From Bacteroidaceae bacterium (lineage in GTDB: Bacteria > Bacteroidota > Bacteroidia > Bacteroidales > Bacteroidaceae), in NCBI GenBank assembly GCA_017517925.1, contig JAFWXS010000037.1, forward strand, positions 1-49,967: a stretch of 49,967 bases of DNA, in the 5' to 3' direction. The position numbers were made by a program, and so were the translations under genes. Each line of letters starts with the position of its first letter. Position 1 is the stretch's first letter. The notes beneath the pieces were generated by a model. The model ran no database searches, was not told the DNA's origin, and was given only the letters and a program-made list of their open reading frames with translations. Below are positions 47,433-49,967 of this stretch, piece by piece.

Positions 47433-49592
47433 ATGAAGGTTTATCAGACTAATGAGATTAAAAACATTGCCCTCCTCGGCAATGATGGTTCAGGAAAGAC
47501 CACTCTCACAGAAGCGCTGCTCTATGAGAGTGGGGTTATAAAACGTCGCGGTAGAATCACGCACAAGAATACCGTAAGCGACTACTTCCCCGTAGAGCAG
47601 GAGTATGGTTACTCGGTATTCTCCACCGTATTTAGCTGTGAGTGGAACAACAAGAAACTCAATATCATCGACTGCCCGGGTAGTGACGACTTTGTAGGTG
47701 CCGCTACATCGGCTATCACTGTGACAGATACCACAATCTTGCTGCTTAATGGCCAGTATGGTTCTGAAGTGGGTACACAGACACACTTCCGTTACACCGA
47801 GCAGTTGGGCAAGCCCGTCATCTTCCTGGTAAACCAACTTGATAATGAGAAGTGCGACTACGACAACATTGTAGAGCAACTCAAGAGCATCTATGGCTCT
47901 AAGGTGGTGCCTGTGCAATATCCCGTACAGACCGGTCCCGATTTCCACGAACTCATCGACGTTCTCTTGATGAAGAAGTATTCATGGGGACCCGACGGTG
48001 GCGCTCCTACTATCGAGGATATCCCTGCTTCGGAGATGGAGAAGGCCAAGGAGTGGCACAAGGCACTCGTAGAGGCTGCTGCCGAGCACGATGAGGGCTT
48101 GATGGAGAAGTTCTTCGAGACCGAGTCGCTCACCGAGGACGAGATGCGTGAAGGTATCCGCAAGGGTATGGTAAGCCGCGGTATATTCCCCGTATTCTGC
48201 GTATGTGCAGGTAAGGACATGGGTGTACGCCGTTTGATGGAGTTCCTTGGTAACGTAGTGCCTTTTGTAAGCGAGATGCCCGCTATCCCCAATACCAAGG
48301 GCGAGGAGATTGCTCCCGATCCCAACGGCCCTACATCGCTCTATTTCTTCAAGACTGCAGTGGAGCCCCATATCGGTGGCGTTCAATACTTCAAGGTGCT
48401 CAGCGGTAAGGTGCGCGAGGGCGATGACCTTACCAATGTAGATCGTGGCTCCAAGGAGCGCATGGCTCAGCTCTTCTGTTGTGCCGGTGCCAACCGCTTT
48501 CCCGTAGAAGAACTCGTAGCCGGTGATATAGGTTGTACCGTGAAGCTCAAAGACGTGAAGACTGGCAATACCCTCTGTGGTAAGGATTGCGACTGGCAGT
48601 TCGACTTTATCAAATATCCTAACGCTAAGTTCTCTCGCGCCATCCGTCCCGAGAATGAGGCTGATATGGAGAAGATGATGAGCATTCTCAACCGTATGCG
48701 TGAGGAGGATCCCACATGGGTGGTTGAGCAGTCTAAGGAGTTGCGCCAGACGATCGTTCATGGTCAGGGTGAGTTCCACTTGCGTACCTTGAAATGGCGT
48801 TTCGAGAACAACGAAAAGCTCCCCATCCGCTTTGAGGAGACCCGTATACCTTACCGTGAGACCATCACAAAGGCAGCCCGTGCCGACTACCGTCACAAGA
48901 AGCAGTCGGGTGGTGCCGGACAGTTCGGTGAGGTGCACCTCATCGTAGAACCCTATTACGAGGGTATGCCTATGCCCGATGTATACAAGTTCGGTAACCA
49001 GGAGTTCAAGATCAGCGTGAAGGGGCAGGAAGAGTACACCTTGGAGTGGGGCGGCAAGCTCGTGTTCATCAACTCTATCGTGGGTGGTAGCATCGATGCA
49101 CGCTTCATGCCCGCTATCCTCAAGGGTATCATGAGCCGCTTGGAGCAGGGCCCGCTCACCGGCTCTTACGCTCGCGACGTACGCGTTATCGTATACGACG
49201 GTAAGATGCACCCGGTAGACTCTAACGAAATCTCCTTCATGCTTGCCGGCCGTAACGCATTCAGCGAGGCCTTCAAGAATGCAGGTCCGAAGATCTTGGA
49301 GCCTATCTACGATGTAGAAGTTCTCGTGCCCTCTGACAAGATGGGTGACGTGATGGGTGACCTCCAGGGCCGTCGCGGTATGATCATGGGTATGAGCAGC
49401 GAGAAGGGTTACGAGAAGCTCGAAGCCAAGGTGCCCTTGAAGGAGATGTCGTCCTATTCTACCGCACTCAGCTCACTCACCGGTGGCCGTGCATCGTTCA
49501 GCATGAAGTTCTCAAGCTACGAGCTCGTGCCGATGGATGTACAGGAGAAGCTGGTTAAGGAGTTCGAGGCTAAGCAGCAGGCTGAAGATTAA
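47433..49592 (+). CDS. fusA2: Elongation factor G paralogue (EF-G2 type)
   Basis: A 719-residue translocase-type protein with the five EF-G domains. The G domain is altered: G1 is GNDGSGKTT in place of AHIDAGKTT, G3 is DCPGSDDF (the catalytic His of DTPGHVDF is Ser), and G4 is NQLD in place of NKxD. Domain IV shows HKKQSGGAGQFGEV and the tip region is intact (SGKVREG, PILEPIYDVEV). This matches the Bacteroides EF-G2, reported to support translation without GTP hydrolysis and to matter for gut colonisation. The canonical EF-G is not in this window. It is monocistronic, with a terminator after it. Confidence 0.9.
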   Translation: MKVYQTNEIKNIALLGNDGSGKTTLTEALLYESGVIKRRGRITHKNTVSDYFPVEQEYGYSVFSTVFSCEWNNKKLNIIDCPGSDDFVGAATSAITVTDTTILLLNGQYGSEVGTQTHFRYTEQLGKPVIFLVNQLDNEKCDYDNIVEQLKSIYGSKVVPVQYPVQTGPDFHELIDVLLMKKYSWGPDGGAPTIEDIPASEMEKAKEWHKALVEAAAEHDEGLMEKFFETESLTEDEMREGIRKGMVSRGIFPVFCVCAGKDMGVRRLMEFLGNVVPFVSEMPAIPNTKGEEIAPDPNGPTSLYFFKTAVEPHIGGVQYFKVLSGKVREGDDLTNVDRGSKERMAQLFCCAGANRFPVEELVAGDIGCTVKLKDVKTGNTLCGKDCDWQFDFIKYPNAKFSRAIRPENEADMEKMMSILNRMREEDPTWVVEQSKELRQTIVHGQGEFHLRTLKWRFENNEKLPIRFEETRIPYRETITKAARADYRHKKQSGGAGQFGEVHLIVEPYYEGMPMPDVYKFGNQEFKISVKGQEEYTLEWGGKLVFINSIVGGSIDARFMPAILKGIMSRLEQGPLTGSYARDVRVIVYDGKMHPVDSNEISFMLAGRNAFSEAFKNAGPKILEPIYDVEVLVPSDKMGDVMGDLQGRRGMIMGMSSEKGYEKLEAKVPLKEMSSYSTALSSLTGGRASFSMKFSSYELVPMDVQEKLVKEFEAKQQAED

Positions 49593-49617
49593 AGCATATT
49601 TTGATGTATATAAGTGT

Positions 49618-49650
49618 AAGCCCTCTCGTTTTGAGAGGGCTTTTGCTTTT
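49618..49650 (+). terminator. Terminator after EF-G2
   Basis: AAGCCCTCTC-GTTTT-GAGAGGGCTT followed by TTGCTTTT, a classic intrinsic terminator. Confidence 0.88.
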
Positions 49651-49827
49651 AAACTTTTTTGGAGGGAGGGGTATGAAAAGTTTTATGCATCCGTGCTGAA
49701 AACATGTTTTGCAACATGCGGATAGCAAAATATGTAGAATTTCTAATATTGTTAGTTTGTCGTTAATTGTGTAAATCAGACACTTATTGTTAATGTTAAA
49801 AAATATTTCAAAAAAGTTTTGATAAAG

Positions 49828-49859
49828 TTTGGTCAGTAAATTAAAAGTGTCTACCTTTG
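49828..49859 (+). promoter_or_regulatory. Strong promoter at the right edge, probably of an rRNA operon
   Basis: TTTG (49828-49831), 20 bases, TACCTTTG (49852-49859), with AT-rich DNA upstream. What follows (GTTCTTTGAAAAT at about 49906-49918, then ACAAGTAGTACAAGAAGC) resembles the leader of Bacteroidales rRNA operons, with a boxA-like antitermination site. The 16S gene would start just past the window. Nothing else is seen in the 49651-49827 gap. Confidence 0.6.
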
Positions 49860-49967
49860 CATCCGCAATTGAGAGGGACGCCCCTTGAGGTTGTGTTAGA
49901 GAATCGTTCTTTGAAAATATTTTCCATACAGACAAGTAGTACAAGAAGCTATTTCATGATGTCGTCA

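Overview
The window looks like a chromosomal segment of a Bacteroidota member, order Bacteroidales, most likely Prevotellaceae-like with a balanced base composition. Several signs agree. Genes lack Shine-Dalgarno sites. Many starts are preceded by the Bacteroidota promoter pattern TTTG, about 20 bases, then TAnnTTTG. Encoded families typical of the order include a NigD-like lipoprotein, an EF-G2-type factor, a 64-residue S21, a bacterial inositol-phosphate synthase and short DUF4143 ATPases. The exact genus is inference.

Layout. 1-4612: the end of an integrated element. A tyrosine integrase lies beside the 3' end of a tRNA-Pro(GGG), and four poorly known genes, one a partial helicase, run off the left edge. 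4703-18480: core genes: aroA, a small membrane protein, recQ, an M23 peptidase, a NigD-like lipoprotein, a PlsC-type acyltransferase, lon, murD-mraY, rpsU and tRNA-Pro(CGG). 18543-23834: a degenerate retropepsin-like secreted protein, lpdA, an inositol-1-phosphate synthase gene and tgt. 23978-31200: accessory genes: a Sel1-repeat secreted protein, a DUF4143 AAA ATPase cassette between 26-base direct repeats, a 190-residue conserved protein and a membrane Ser/Thr kinase with BspA-type leucine-rich repeats. 31391-34935: a compact island between two strong terminators, holding a truncated ParE-like ATPase, a divergent WYL regulator, a UDG-like protein and a truncated FtsZ-like protein. 34956-36800: mdh and about 930 bases of repeat-rich non-coding DNA. 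36878-45808: an MsbA-type ABC exporter and a six-gene operon for a phosphate-bearing surface glycan. 45944-49650: a GH105 lipoprotein and EF-G2. The right edge looks like the promoter and leader of an rRNA operon.

The most unusual part is the 31.4-34.9 kb island. It encodes shortened relatives of two essential machines, topoisomerase IV subunit B and FtsZ, both without the residues needed to use nucleotide, under what appears to be WYL control. Inhibitory mimics in a defence or stress system are one reading, but function is unproven.

The non-coding DNA is also rich. There is a 60-base promoter-bearing repeat before rpsU, mdh, lon and the GH105 gene; 22-base-period palindromic arrays at two loci 18 kb apart; a 33-base tandem array before the ATPase; a MITE-like palindrome inside aroA; paired palindromes around the nigD-like gene; and a 233-base nested inverted repeat downstream of the ABC exporter gene.
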